A stretch of 64,000 bases of DNA from Pseudomonas extremorientalis (GCF_001870465.1 NZ_MDGK01000056.1:1-64000); one strand, 5' to 3'; shown: positions 7,942 through 16,670, numbered from the stretch's first letter. Numbers and translations are program-made. Notes: a model not told the origin generated them from the sequence alone.

Positions 7942-9297
7942 ATGCCTGCGACCCGTATCTCGTTAAAAAACCCCCTTGCGATTTTCACGGCCAACGGCCT
8001 CGACGCCCGTGGCGGCCTGGTGCTGCAGGACGGTGTGATCACCGAAGTGCTGGCCCAGGGCCAAGAACCCACGCAACCCTGCGCACAGGTGTTCGATGCC
8101 CGTGAACATGTGGTCCTGCCCGGGCTGATCAACACCCACCATCACTTCTATCAAACCCTGACCCGCGCCTGGGCGCCGGTGGTCAATCAGCCGTTGTTTC
8201 CCTGGTTGAAGACCCTGTACCCGGTCTGGGCACGGCTCACCCCGGAAAAACTCGCACTGGCCAGTAAAGTTGCGTTGGCCGAACTGCTGCTCTCGGGCTG
8301 CACCACGGCGGCAGACCACCACTACCTGTTCCCCGAGGGCCTGGAAAACGCTATCGACGTGCAAGTGCAAAGCGTGCGCGAATTGGGCATGCGCGCCATG
8401 CTCACCCGCGGTTCCATGAGCCTGGGCGAGGCCGACGGTGGCCTGCCGCCGCAACAGACGGTGCAACAGGGCCAGGTCATCCTCGAAGACAGCCAGCGCC
8501 TGATCCGTGAATACCATCAGCGTGGCGACGGCGCGCAGATCCAGATTGCCCTGGCGCCCTGCTCGCCGTTTTCCGTCACCCCGGAAATCATGGAAGCCAG
8601 CGCTGAACTGGCCAATCGCCTGGATGTGCGCCTGCACACCCACCTGGCGGAAACCCTCGACGAGGAGGATTTCTGCCTGCAACGTTTCGGCCTGCGTACC
8701 GTGGATTACCTGGACAGCGTCGGCTGGCTCGGTCCGCGCACCTGGCTGGCCCATGGCATCCACTTCAACCCGGATGAAATCGCGCGCCTGGGCGCTGCCG
8801 GCACCGGCATCTGCCATTGCCCAAGCTCGAACATGCGCCTGGCGTCCGGCATCTGCCCGACCCTGGACCTGCTCGCGGCCGGCGCGCCTATCGGCCTGGG
8901 TGTGGACGGTTCCGCGTCCAACGACGCGTCGAATATGATCCTTGAAGCGCGCCAGGCTTTGTACATCCAGCGCCTGCGTTACGGCGCGGAAAAGATCACC
9001 CCGGAAGGTGTGCTGGGTTGGGCGACCAAGGGTTCGGCGCAGTTGCTGGGGCGTACGGATATCGGTGAATTGGCCGTAGGCAAGCAGGCCGATCTGGCGC
9101 TGTTCAAGCTGGATGAGCTGCGCTTTTCCGGCAGCCACGATCCGATTTCGGCGTTGCTGTTGTGCGGCGCCGACCGTGCGGACCGGGTAATGATCGGCGG
9201 CAAATGGCGCGTGATCGACGGCCAGGTCGAAGGCCTGGACCTCAAGGGCCTGATCGCCGATCACACCCAGGCTGCGCACCAGTTGATCGCTGGCTGA
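7942..9297 (+). CDS. 8-oxoguanine deaminase (amidohydrolase superfamily)
   Basis: A 451-residue amidohydrolase of the chlorohydrolase/guanine-deaminase-like group, predicted to deaminate 8-oxoguanine to urate. Metal ligands are visible in INTHHHFYQTLTRAW (about 66-80), RLHTHLAET (about 231-239), LAHGIHF (about 268-274) and GVDGSASND (about 320-328). The protein matches my memory of the P. aeruginosa PA0142 type. The ATG has an AGAGGAG site. Xanthine-permease, RutR-like and adenine-deaminase neighbours fit purine salvage or breakdown. It ends exactly one base before the convergent antiporter gene's stop. Confidence 0.87.
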   Translation: MPATRISLKNPLAIFTANGLDARGGLVLQDGVITEVLAQGQEPTQPCAQVFDAREHVVLPGLINTHHHFYQTLTRAWAPVVNQPLFPWLKTLYPVWARLTPEKLALASKVALAELLLSGCTTAADHHYLFPEGLENAIDVQVQSVRELGMRAMLTRGSMSLGEADGGLPPQQTVQQGQVILEDSQRLIREYHQRGDGAQIQIALAPCSPFSVTPEIMEASAELANRLDVRLHTHLAETLDEEDFCLQRFGLRTVDYLDSVGWLGPRTWLAHGIHFNPDEIARLGAAGTGICHCPSSNMRLASGICPTLDLLAAGAPIGLGVDGSASNDASNMILEARQALYIQRLRYGAEKITPEGVLGWATKGSAQLLGRTDIGELAVGKQADLALFKLDELRFSGSHDPISALLLCGADRADRVMIGGKWRVIDGQVEGLDLKGLIADHTQAAHQLIAG

Positions 9298-10389
9298 TTA
9301 CAACCCCAACAGCGACAGCATGATAAAGGTCGCAAACAGCACGAAATGGGTCATCCCTTCGATGGCGTTGGTTTCGCCATCGTTGAGGTTGATCGCGCTG
9401 ACGATCAGCGTGATAAACACCATCACGGTCTGCACCGGCGTCATCGCCATCTGGAACGGCTGCCCGGTGTAGAGCGCCATCGCCTCCATCACCGGCACCG
9501 TCAGGATCACCGTCGACAGCGAAGCACCCAGCGCGATATTCACCACCGACTGCATGCGGTTCGCCAACGCCGCCCGCAACGCGGTCAGAATCTCCGGTGC
9601 CGCCGAAATGGCCGCGACCACGATCGCCGTGATCACCGGCGGCGCGCCTGTGCCTTCCAGGCCCAGGTCCAAGGTCTTGGACATCACCTCGGCCAGTGCA
9701 CCGATCACAATCACCCCAAACACCAGCGTGCCAATGGAAAACGCCAGGTTGACTGGCGGCGCTTCCTGTTCTTCCGGCAGTTTCTTGCGGCGCTTTTCCG
9801 GGTAGCTGTAGCTGAAGAAGTAACTGTGCGGCCCAACCTGCATGCGCAGGAACAGGGTGTACAACACCACCATCGCGCCAATGGTGAAGGCCGAATAGAT
9901 TTTCCAGTCGGCTTCGGGGATAAATTCCGGCACCACCATCGACACACCCATGGCGGTGAGGATCATCACGCTGTAGGTGCGTGCCGAGTCATCGTTGTAG
10001 GACTGTTCACCATGCTTGATGCCGCCCATCAGCGCGGCCAGGCCGAGGATCCCGTTGATGTCGAGCATCACCGCCGAATAGATGGTGTCGCGCACCAGGG
10101 TGGGCGATGGCTCATTGCTCATCATGATCGCCAGGATCACCACTTCCACCAGTACGGCGGCGAGGGTGAGGATCATGGTGCCGTAGGGGTCGCCGACTTT
10201 TTCCGCGAGCTGCTCGGCGTGATGGGCCACGCGCATCGACGCCACCACGATAAAGCCGATCAGCACCACACCGGCCAGCAGCGCCGTGATTTGGCCACTA
10301 TGGAGCATCCAGTGCTCCAGCGGATAGGCAGCGATGGCGGCAATCAGCGCCAGCAGCATGAATTTTTCTTGCTTGAGGGATGTGAGCAT
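9298..10389 (-). CDS. ChaA-family Ca2+/H+ antiporter
   Basis: A 363-residue inner-membrane cation exchanger built from two homologous halves. The first contains GDPYGTMILTLAAVLVEV (about 66-83) and the second AAISAAPEILTALRAALANR (about 258-277), the paired acidic alpha-repeat motifs of the Ca2+/cation antiporter superfamily. A charged cytoplasmic loop (about 195-215, EKRRKKLPEEQE) joins the halves. It is transcribed alone, and its stop codon abuts that of the deaminase gene with no intergenic base and no terminator between them. Substrate (Ca2+ rather than Na+/K+) is by family. Confidence 0.86.
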   Translation of the reverse strand: MLTSLKQEKFMLLALIAAIAAYPLEHWMLHSGQITALLAGVVLIGFIVVASMRVAHHAEQLAEKVGDPYGTMILTLAAVLVEVVILAIMMSNEPSPTLVRDTIYSAVMLDINGILGLAALMGGIKHGEQSYNDDSARTYSVMILTAMGVSMVVPEFIPEADWKIYSAFTIGAMVVLYTLFLRMQVGPHSYFFSYSYPEKRRKKLPEEQEAPPVNLAFSIGTLVFGVIVIGALAEVMSKTLDLGLEGTGAPPVITAIVVAAISAAPEILTALRAALANRMQSVVNIALGASLSTVILTVPVMEAMALYTGQPFQMAMTPVQTVMVFITLIVSAINLNDGETNAIEGMTHFVLFATFIMLSLLGL

Positions 10390-10583
10390 TCCGGGCCTTT
10401 TAGTACGGCAAATCAGTCATTGATGGGGTACAGACTGCGCCAAGCCGCTAACGTTTCGTTACACCTTAGTTCACAAGGCCCTTGCGTGAATGCAACGAAA
10501 GCAATCCTGCTGGTCAGGTTTTGCCGATTATTTCAGCCATGGCCTGTAGAATGCCTTCATTGCACCTGATGAGAATTTAGAAA

Positions 10584-11537
10584 ATGTACGATTGGCTCAA
10601 CGCCCTGCCCAAGGCTGAACTGCACCTGCACCTGGAAGGCTCGCTGGAGCCGGAGTTGCTGTTCGCGCTGGCCGAGCGCAACAAGATTGCGCTGCCGTGG
10701 AACGACGTCGAAACCCTGCGCAAGGCCTACGCCTTCAACAACCTGCAGGAATTCCTCGACCTGTATTACAAGGGCGCCGACGTGCTGCGCACTTCCCAGG
10801 ATTTCTACGACCTGACCTGGGCCTATCTGCTGCGCTGCAAAGCGCAGAACGTGATCCACACCGAACCCTTCTTCGACCCGCAAACCCACACCGACCGTGG
10901 CATACCGTTCGAAGTGGTACTCAACGGCATCGCTGCGGCGCTGAAAGATGGCGAGCAGCAACTGGGGATCACCAGCGGCTTGATCCTCAGCTTCCTGCGC
11001 CACTTGAGCGAAGCCGAAGCCGAAAAAACCCTCGACCAAGCCCTGCCGTTCCGCGACGCGTTCGTGGCCGTGGGCCTGGACAGCTCGGAAATGGGTCACC
11101 CGCCAAGCAAATTCCAGCGTGTGTTCGACCGTGCCCGCCACGAAGGCTTCCTCACCGTCGCCCACGCCGGTGAAGAAGGCCCGCCGGAGTACATCTGGGA
11201 AGCCATCGACCTGCTGAAAATCCAGCGTATCGACCATGGCGTACGCGCCATCGAAGACGAGCGCCTGATGCAGCGCATCATCGACGAGCAGATCCCGCTG
11301 ACCGTGTGCCCGCTGTCCAACACCAAGCTGTGCGTGTTCGACGACATGGCCCAGCACAACATCCTCGACATGCTCGAGCGTGGCGTGAAGGTGACCGTGA
11401 ACTCGGATGACCCGGCGTACTTCGGCGGTTATGTCACCGAGAACTTCCACGCGTTGTACACCTCACTGGGCATGACCCAGGACCAGGCCAGACGCCTGGC
11501 GCAAAACAGCCTGGATGCGCGACTGGTCAAACCGTAA
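10584..11537 (+). CDS. adenine/adenosine deaminase
   Basis: A 317-residue member of the adenosine deaminase family. Zinc ligands and catalytic residues are visible in ELHLHLEGSLEP (about 12-23), VAHAGEEGPPEY (about 193-204), RIDHGVRAIED (about 215-225) and NSDDPAYFGGY (about 273-283). The P. aeruginosa homologue (PA0148), as I recall, acts on adenine rather than adenosine; short bacterial members like this one are often adenine deaminases. The upstream 194 bp holds divergent promoters shared with the antiporter gene. Confidence 0.88.
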   Translation: MYDWLNALPKAELHLHLEGSLEPELLFALAERNKIALPWNDVETLRKAYAFNNLQEFLDLYYKGADVLRTSQDFYDLTWAYLLRCKAQNVIHTEPFFDPQTHTDRGIPFEVVLNGIAAALKDGEQQLGITSGLILSFLRHLSEAEAEKTLDQALPFRDAFVAVGLDSSEMGHPPSKFQRVFDRARHEGFLTVAHAGEEGPPEYIWEAIDLLKIQRIDHGVRAIEDERLMQRIIDEQIPLTVCPLSNTKLCVFDDMAQHNILDMLERGVKVTVNSDDPAYFGGYVTENFHALYTSLGMTQDQARRLAQNSLDARLVKP

Positions 11538-11544
11538 TACCCGT

Positions 11545-11566
11545 GGGAGCCGGCTTGCCGGCTCCT
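11545..11566. repeat. REP-like hairpin after the deaminase gene
   Basis: GGAGCCGGC (11546-11554) and GCCGGCTCC (11557-11565) form a perfect 9-bp hairpin with only tt between the arms. It is preceded by gtg and followed by tgc, as in short fluorescens-group REP elements with a gtgggagc start. There is no T-run. It lies between the convergent ends of the deaminase and ArsR-type genes, where it could stabilise transcript ends. Confidence 0.6.
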
Positions 11567-11587
11567 GCACAGTCAATGCCTGGACCA

Positions 11588-12277
11588 TCACTCAGGCACG
11601 GCCAACCGGCTGATCGCCCTGCGCCCGATGGCACTGACCTGCAAGGCCTGGGACTCATTGCTCACGCAGATCCAGCTCGACTGCAAAAACAGTTGCAACA
11701 ACCCCGCCCCCAACGCACCGCCCAGGTGCGGCTGCTGCTGGCTCCAGTCAAAGCAGTTACACACCAGCGGCGACGCCAATGCCTGGGTAAAAATCCCCAG
11801 TTTTGCCAAGTGCTGGGCGCCCTTCACCGTGACATCGGGACGCTGTTCGTAGCGCTCGATCCAGCCTGCGTCCAGCAGATGTTGATACAACTGCGCCCCC
11901 AACTCGCCACCAAGGTGCCCATGGCACAAACGGGCATGACGTAACGACGGCGGAGCAATCAGGGTCGGCGGCAAAGCATCCGGCGCGCTGCGCGCAGCGC
12001 AGGCCATGGTGGTCCTGGCCAGGGCATCGATGGCTGCACTGACATCCGGCGCCGCCACGCGAAACAGGCGCTTGCCACGCCTGGCTTCCACACGCAGCAA
12101 ACCGCCTGCGGTCAGTCGCGCCAGGTGCGCATGGGCGGAGGTCGTGGACAAACCGGCGAACGTCGCCAACTCTATCGGTGACTTGGCTGAACCGTCCATC
12201 AAGGCCCACAGGATGGCGGTGCGCTTGGGCTCGGCGAGCAAGCTGGCGATCTGACTGATGCATGGTGCTGCTTCCAT
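11588..12277 (-). CDS. ArsR-type winged-helix regulator with extended C-terminal domain
   Basis: A 229-residue protein. Residues about 5-85 form an ArsR-like winged helix (ISQIASLLAEPKRTAILWALMDG, then LSTTSAHAHLARLTAGGLL). The remainder carries two related blocks, CHGHLGGELGAQLY (about 118-131) and CNCFDWSQQQPHLGGALGAGLL (about 173-194), suggesting an internal duplication with cysteine/histidine pairs that could bind metal or a cofactor. This is about twice the usual ArsR length. A good AGGGAG site precedes the ATG. Its targets are unknown; no partner gene is adjacent on its strand. Confidence 0.8.
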   Translation of the reverse strand: MEAAPCISQIASLLAEPKRTAILWALMDGSAKSPIELATFAGLSTTSAHAHLARLTAGGLLRVEARRGKRLFRVAAPDVSAAIDALARTTMACAARSAPDALPPTLIAPPSLRHARLCHGHLGGELGAQLYQHLLDAGWIERYEQRPDVTVKGAQHLAKLGIFTQALASPLVCNCFDWSQQQPHLGGALGAGLLQLFLQSSWICVSNESQALQVSAIGRRAISRLAVPE

Positions 12278-12414
12278 CTTTTCACTCCCTGTTGGCTTAT
12301 TTTTCTACTGATGTGGGAGCCAGAGTATAGGGGCGCAAACCACCGGTTCCACGGCGTCTGACAGCGCGGATAGGGACAGGACCTGAGTGAAATTTCCTGC
12401 TCTGATGGAAGGCG

Positions 12415-13341
12415 CTACGTCGCGCTCAATCGCTCCGGCCATTGAGCGGTCAACGTCGCACAGCGAGATACGAGCATTTCCCGCAACAGGTTGATGGGCT
12501 TGCTCAGTTGCGCCCGATGGGCACACAGCAGATTGAGCGGCGTGCGCTCACCACGCAGCTCCGGCAGGATCAGGCGCAAGCGGCCCGCGAGCACATCGGT
12601 GCTGACATCCAGCCAGGATTTGTAGGCAATCCCCACACCCGCCACCGCCCAACGACGGACCACGTCGGCATCGTCACTGAAGCGGTCCCCCGTGACGGTC
12701 AAGCTCACTTCACGTTTGCCGTCGTGGAACGTCCAGTGGTCATGAACCCGGCTTCCGAGCATATAGAGCAGGCAATTGTGCTGGGCCAATTGCTCCAGGT
12801 GCCGAGGCTGACCATAACGGGCGAGGTAGCTGGGGGAGGCACACAGCACGCGAACATTCTCCGGCGCAACGGGCAGCGCGATAAGGCTCGAATCCTCGGG
12901 CTCACCGTAGCGCAGGGCAATATCCACCGGCTGGCGAAACAGGTCGGCAATCCGATCACCCAACAGCAGACGCACGGTAAGTTGCGGATACTCACGCTGA
13001 AATTCATCCAGCCACGGCAGCAACTGGTTACGCCCGAAATCCGACGGGGCGGACAGCTGCAGCACGCCGCTGACATGGTCCTGGCCGCTCGCCAATAAAC
13101 GGCGCCCCTCGTCCAGTGAACTCAACGCAGCACGGGCATACTCCAGGAAGCCCTCGCCTTCGGCGGTCAGGCGCAAGCTGCGGGTGGAACGCGCCAGCAA
13201 GCGCGCGTCCAGTTGCTGTTCGATACGCTTGAGCGCGGCGCTGGCCACGGCAGGCGACAGGTCCATCACCCGTGCCGCTGCGGACAGGCTCCCGAGGTCC
13301 GCCGCCCGTACAAACAACTGCAAATCATCAAAGCGCAGCAT
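12415..13341 (-). CDS. LysR-family transcriptional regulator
   Basis: A 308-residue LysR regulator of the CrgA/DsdC-like branch common in Pseudomonas. The HTH is at about 1-60 (LRFDDLQLFVRAADLGSLSAAARVMDLSPAVASAALKR) and the effector domain at about 90-295. It is divergent from the monooxygenase-oxidoreductase pair at 13460-14792 across 118 bp, so control of that pair is likely. The inducer is unknown; quinones or electrophiles would fit the neighbouring enzymes, which is inference. Confidence 0.85.
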   Translation of the reverse strand: MLRFDDLQLFVRAADLGSLSAAARVMDLSPAVASAALKRIEQQLDARLLARSTRSLRLTAEGEGFLEYARAALSSLDEGRRLLASGQDHVSGVLQLSAPSDFGRNQLLPWLDEFQREYPQLTVRLLLGDRIADLFRQPVDIALRYGEPEDSSLIALPVAPENVRVLCASPSYLARYGQPRHLEQLAQHNCLLYMLGSRVHDHWTFHDGKREVSLTVTGDRFSDDADVVRRWAVAGVGIAYKSWLDVSTDVLAGRLRLILPELRGERTPLNLLCAHRAQLSKPINLLREMLVSRCATLTAQWPERLSAT

Positions 13342-13459
13342 ACGTTCCCGCCCATTATCAAAATTTCATTGAAACAGACTGCTGTTTTAGCCGCTTTTAT
13401 CTGCGCTGGAAATAGCCAATCATCTGTGCATCCCGTTCATCACGTGTCTGGAGTTGACT

Positions 13460-13753
13460 ATGTCCACCGCCTTTAACGTCATTGCCACGCTGATCGCCAA
13501 ACCCGGCCAACAAGCCACCCTGGAACTCTTGCTGCGCGGCCTGCTGGAACCCACGCGCCTGGAAGCCGGTTGCGAACAATACGACCTGCACCAAGACCTG
13601 CAACACCCCGAGACCTTCTACATGCTCGAGCGCTGGAGCGACGAAGCGGCGCTCGCCGACCACGACCAGAGCGCGCATATCCAGAGCTTTCGCACCCAGG
13701 CCGCTGATGTGATCGAACACTTCGAACTCAAGCGCCTGAAATTTCTCGCCTGA
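13460..13753 (+). CDS. putative quinol monooxygenase (ABM domain)
   Basis: A small 97-residue protein with a single antibiotic-biosynthesis-monooxygenase (ABM) fold: FNVIATLIAKPGQQATLELLLRGLLEPTRLEAGCEQYDLHQD, then FYMLERWSDEAALADHDQS. Relatives such as YgiN act on quinols without a cofactor. I take the ATG at 13460 because GGAG lies 7 nt upstream; a TTG two codons earlier overlaps that site. It precedes the oxidoreductase gene by 25 nt, so the two form an operon facing the LysR gene. Confidence 0.85.
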   Translation: MSTAFNVIATLIAKPGQQATLELLLRGLLEPTRLEAGCEQYDLHQDLQHPETFYMLERWSDEAALADHDQSAHIQSFRTQAADVIEHFELKRLKFLA

Positions 13754-13778
13754 TCATCGCCCTTTTTCCGGAGCCATC

Positions 13779-14792
13779 ATGAAAGCCATTGCCTACTACG
13801 CCTCACTGCCGATCAACGATCCAAACGCCTTGCAAGACATCGAGCTGCCAGCACCCGTCGCCGGCCCGCGTGACCTGCTGGTGGAAGTCAAAGCCATCTC
13901 GGTCAACCCGGTGGACACCAAGGTGCGCCAGAACGTCGCCCCGGAAAACGGCGCCGCCAAGGTCCTGGGCTGGGACGTCGCCGGTGTGGTCAAGGCCGTC
14001 GGCAGCGACGTGACGCTGTTCAAGACCGGTGACAAGGTGTTCTACGCTGGTTCCCTGGTGCGCCCAGGCGGCAACAGCGAACTGCACACCGTGGACGAGC
14101 GCATCGTCGGCCATATGCCGAAAAGCCTGGGCTTTGCCGAAGCCGCCGCGCTGCCACTGACGGCGATCACCGCCTGGGAGCTGCTGTTCGAACGCCTGCA
14201 AGTGCGTGAGGGTAAACAGGATGAAGGCCAGAGCCTGCTGATCGTCGGTGCCGCCGGAGGTGTGGGCTCGATCCTGACCCAATTGGCCAGCCAGCTCACC
14301 GCCTTGAAAGTGATCGGCACCGCTTCGCGCCCGGAAACCCAGGCGTGGGCCAGGGACCTGGGCGCCGACCTGGTGATCGACCACAGCCAACCCTTGAGCG
14401 AAGCGCTGAAAAGCGCCGGCCACCCGCACGTGACCCACGTCGCCAGCCTGACCCAGACCGATCATCACCTGGACCAACTAGTCGAGGCTCTGCAACCCCA
14501 GGGCAAGCTGGCGCTGATCGACGATCCCAAGGCGCTGGACGTCAGCAAGCTCAAGCGCAAAAGCCTGTCGTTGCACTGGGAGTTCATGTACACCCGCTCG
14601 ATGTTCGAGACACCGGACATGATCGAGCAGCACAACCTGCTCAACCGCGTGGCCGAACTGATCGACGCCGGCACCCTGAAAACCACGGTGGGCGAACACT
14701 TCGGCGTGATCAATGCGGCCAACCTGCGCCGCGCCCATGCGCTGCTGGAAAGCGGCAAGGCCAAGGGCAAGATCGTGCTGGAAGGGTTCTGA
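13779..14792 (+). CDS. zinc-type alcohol dehydrogenase family oxidoreductase (quinone-oxidoreductase-like)
   Basis: A 337-residue medium-chain dehydrogenase/reductase. The N-terminal GroES-like domain includes VEVKAISVNPVDTKVRQ, and the NADP-binding region LLIVGAAGGVGSILTQLA is at about 151-168. The usual catalytic-zinc cysteine/histidine pattern is absent, so it is more like the zeta-crystallin/quinone reductase branch than a true zinc alcohol dehydrogenase. It is second in a two-gene unit with the ABM protein, suggesting joint handling of a quinone or enone. AGGAG-like cggagcc precedes the ATG. Confidence 0.87.
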   Translation: MKAIAYYASLPINDPNALQDIELPAPVAGPRDLLVEVKAISVNPVDTKVRQNVAPENGAAKVLGWDVAGVVKAVGSDVTLFKTGDKVFYAGSLVRPGGNSELHTVDERIVGHMPKSLGFAEAAALPLTAITAWELLFERLQVREGKQDEGQSLLIVGAAGGVGSILTQLASQLTALKVIGTASRPETQAWARDLGADLVIDHSQPLSEALKSAGHPHVTHVASLTQTDHHLDQLVEALQPQGKLALIDDPKALDVSKLKRKSLSLHWEFMYTRSMFETPDMIEQHNLLNRVAELIDAGTLKTTVGEHFGVINAANLRRAHALLESGKAKGKIVLEGF

Positions 14793-14808
14793 AAAAACGG
14801 CTGTCAGC

Positions 14809-14840
14809 GTCGTCCATTATTCATGTGAGTAATGGACGAC
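14809..14840. terminator. hairpin after oxidoreductase gene
   Basis: GTCGTCCATTA (14809-14819) pairs perfectly with TAATGGACGAC (14830-14840) around a 10-nt loop, 17 nt after the stop codon. No T-run follows, so termination may be weak or Rho-assisted, or the hairpin may protect the 3' end. An alternative is a regulatory site for the small gene at 14939. Confidence 0.45.
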
Positions 14841-14938
14841 ACCGCTAGTCAGAGAGTTGATCTTTGTCATATTTGTGAGCGTATTCGGGTTTATATTGGC
14901 CGCCTTTGCCACGATTCTTTTACGTGAGGAAGTCAGCA

Positions 14939-15121
14939 ATGAAGATCCTGATAAAAGCGTTAGCAAAATCCGCAGGCAATAAATGGCAGGTGCGTCTCGA
15001 CCAGGACGCCTTCACCTTCCGCACCGAGGCCGAGGCCCGCGCCTTTGCCGACACCCTGCAAGCCCGTATCCAGGCCCCCCACCGTTTCCCCATCAGCCAG
15101 CAACGTTCTGCCGCTGGCTGA
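14939..15121 (+). CDS. small conserved-looking hypothetical protein (60 aa)
   Basis: A 60-residue basic protein, MKILIKALAKSAGNKW onwards, with an alanine-rich middle (EAEARAFADTLQARIQ) predicted to be helical. GAGGAAG precedes the ATG by a good distance. I do not recognise a family; the strand-strand-helix look (a KWQVRLDQDAFTFRTEAEA stretch) resembles the small DUF2188-like fold, which is only an impression. It ends 8 nt before the convergent efflux pump gene. It was chosen as real because of its ribosome site and sensible composition. Confidence 0.6.
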   Translation: MKILIKALAKSAGNKWQVRLDQDAFTFRTEAEARAFADTLQARIQAPHRFPISQQRSAAG

Positions 15122-15129
15122 CCCGCTCT

Positions 15130-16323
15130 TCAGACCTGCGCCTGCAAGGCCCGTTTGCGTTGCAGGCGCTGGGTCGACATCGCAATCGTCACCGCCAGTA
15201 CACCGCACAAGCTGATGACCATGGCCATCGGCATCGCCGTGCCGTCGTGCAACACGCCGACCAACGAAGCAGCGCCGGCGGCCACGCCAAACTGAATGCA
15301 GCCGAGCAACGCCGAAGCGCTACCGGCCCGTGCACCCTGCCCGCTCATGGCGCAGGCCGAAGTGTTAGGCAGAATGCAGCCCAGGCTGGCAATGCAGATA
15401 AACAGCGGCACCAGCAATGGCCACAATGCATCGGTGCGCAATGCCGCGATGCCCAGCAACGTCAACGCCGCCAACAAGTAGACCCACACACTGCGCGACA
15501 GCAGGAACGCCGGGCCGCGCTTGGACAGCAGCCGCGCATTGACCTGCGCCACGAGGATAAAACCCGCCGCGTTGGAGCCGAACAGCCAGCCGTAATGCTC
15601 GGCCGGCACGCCATAGAGTTGGATAAACACGAACGGTGAACCGGCGATGTAGGCAAACATCCCGGCAATCGAAATGCCACCGGTGAGGGCATACCCGAGG
15701 TAGACGCGGTCCGACAACAAGGCCGCATAGCGACGCAACGAGCCGGACAACGGCTGGCGCGGCTGATGGGCCGGAAAGGTTTCCGGCAACCCGACGGCGA
15801 CCGCGATGGCCGCCATTACGCTGAATATCGACAGCGCCAGGAAAATCGACTGCCAGCCCCACAGCCCCACCATCAACCCACCGGCCAGCGGCGCGAGGAT
15901 CGGCGCCAGGCCAGTGACCAGCATCAGTTGGGAAAAGACTTTGGCCGACCCCACCGCGTCGCATTTGTCGCTGACCACGGCACGGGAAATCACCATGCCC
16001 GCGCAACCGCCCAGGGCCTGCACGAAACGCGCGCCAATCAACCATTCCAGTGAAGGCGCAAAGGCGCAGGCGAAGGAGGCCAAGGTGAACAAGGTGACGC
16101 CGCTGAGCAGCGGACCGCGCCGACCAAAGCGGTCAGCCAATGGGCCGTAGATCAACTGGCCGATGGCCAGGCCGCCGAAATACACCGCCAGGGTCAGCTG
16201 GATGTGTTTTTCATCGGTGGCAAAGGCCTTGGCCATGGCCGGGAAGCCCGGCAGGTAAAAATCGATCGCCAGCGGCGCGAAGGCGCTCAAGGCACCCAGG
16301 ATCAGAATTATGCGGAGGTTCAT
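15130..16323 (-). CDS. Bcr/CflA-family multidrug efflux MFS transporter
   Basis: A 397-residue 12-TM major facilitator. Typical Bcr/CflA signs are the start LRIILILGALSAFAPLAIDFYLPGFPAM, the loop 2-3 motif GPLADRFGRRGPLL (about 60-73) and the TM5 motif APILAPLAGGLMVGLWGWQSIF (about 135-156). Relatives export bicyclomycin, chloramphenicol or other drugs from the cytoplasm using the proton gradient; the substrate here is unknown. It is monocistronic, with no regulator next to it. Confidence 0.9.
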   Translation of the reverse strand: MNLRIILILGALSAFAPLAIDFYLPGFPAMAKAFATDEKHIQLTLAVYFGGLAIGQLIYGPLADRFGRRGPLLSGVTLFTLASFACAFAPSLEWLIGARFVQALGGCAGMVISRAVVSDKCDAVGSAKVFSQLMLVTGLAPILAPLAGGLMVGLWGWQSIFLALSIFSVMAAIAVAVGLPETFPAHQPRQPLSGSLRRYAALLSDRVYLGYALTGGISIAGMFAYIAGSPFVFIQLYGVPAEHYGWLFGSNAAGFILVAQVNARLLSKRGPAFLLSRSVWVYLLAALTLLGIAALRTDALWPLLVPLFICIASLGCILPNTSACAMSGQGARAGSASALLGCIQFGVAAGAASLVGVLHDGTAMPMAMVISLCGVLAVTIAMSTQRLQRKRALQAQV

Positions 16324-16408
16324 CGGGCACCCAAGTGAGTCGGCAGCCCGATAGTCTAGCCGCGCTTGGGTGCGTTGAACACGATAGCTCGCTAACTATT
16401 TGTCCGCG

Positions 16409-16606
16409 TCAGGCGAGCTTGGCGCTATAGCCCTCGGCGTTGATCGCCTCGATCACTTGCTCGGCAGACAAGCGGCTCTCGACGCCCACCTCTTTTGCCG
16501 CCAGGTCGACCTTCACGTTGGCCGCCGGGTCCTGGTTCTGCACCGCCTGGGTCACCGCTCGAACGCAATGGCCGCAGGTCATTCCTTCAACGCTGAATAC
16601 TTGCAT
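16409..16606 (-). CDS. copZ: copper chaperone CopZ (HMA domain)
   Basis: A 65-residue single heavy-metal-associated domain with the Cu(I)-binding motif GMTCGHC (residues 8-14). It carries copper in the cytoplasm to the CopA pump. The ATG at 16606 has an AGGAG site; a longer reading from 16714 would run through the CueR promoter and is rejected. A CueR-type operator with the MerR-family 19-bp spacer lies 36-58 nt upstream. copA and cueR are encoded on the other strand 600 bp away. Confidence 0.92.
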   Translation of the reverse strand: MQVFSVEGMTCGHCVRAVTQAVQNQDPAANVKVDLAAKEVGVESRLSAEQVIEAINAEGYSAKLA

Positions 16607-16641
16607 GACATGACTCCTTTGATGAGGTTGGACCCAGTCTC

Positions 16642-16670
16642 GACCTTGCCACGATGGCAAGGTCAAGTTC
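16642..16670 (-). promoter_or_regulatory. CueR-type operator/promoter of copZ
   Basis: A 23-bp perfect palindrome: GACCTTGCC (16642-16650), acgat, GGCAAGGTC (16656-16664). On the minus strand it sits between a -35 TTGACC and a -10-like GAGACT with a 19-nt spacer, the overlong spacing typical of MerR-family activation. The half-site ACCTTGCC is the known CueR/CopR pattern. On the plus strand the -10 equivalent (aagttc) is poor, so action toward the 16754 gene is doubtful. Confidence 0.85.
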
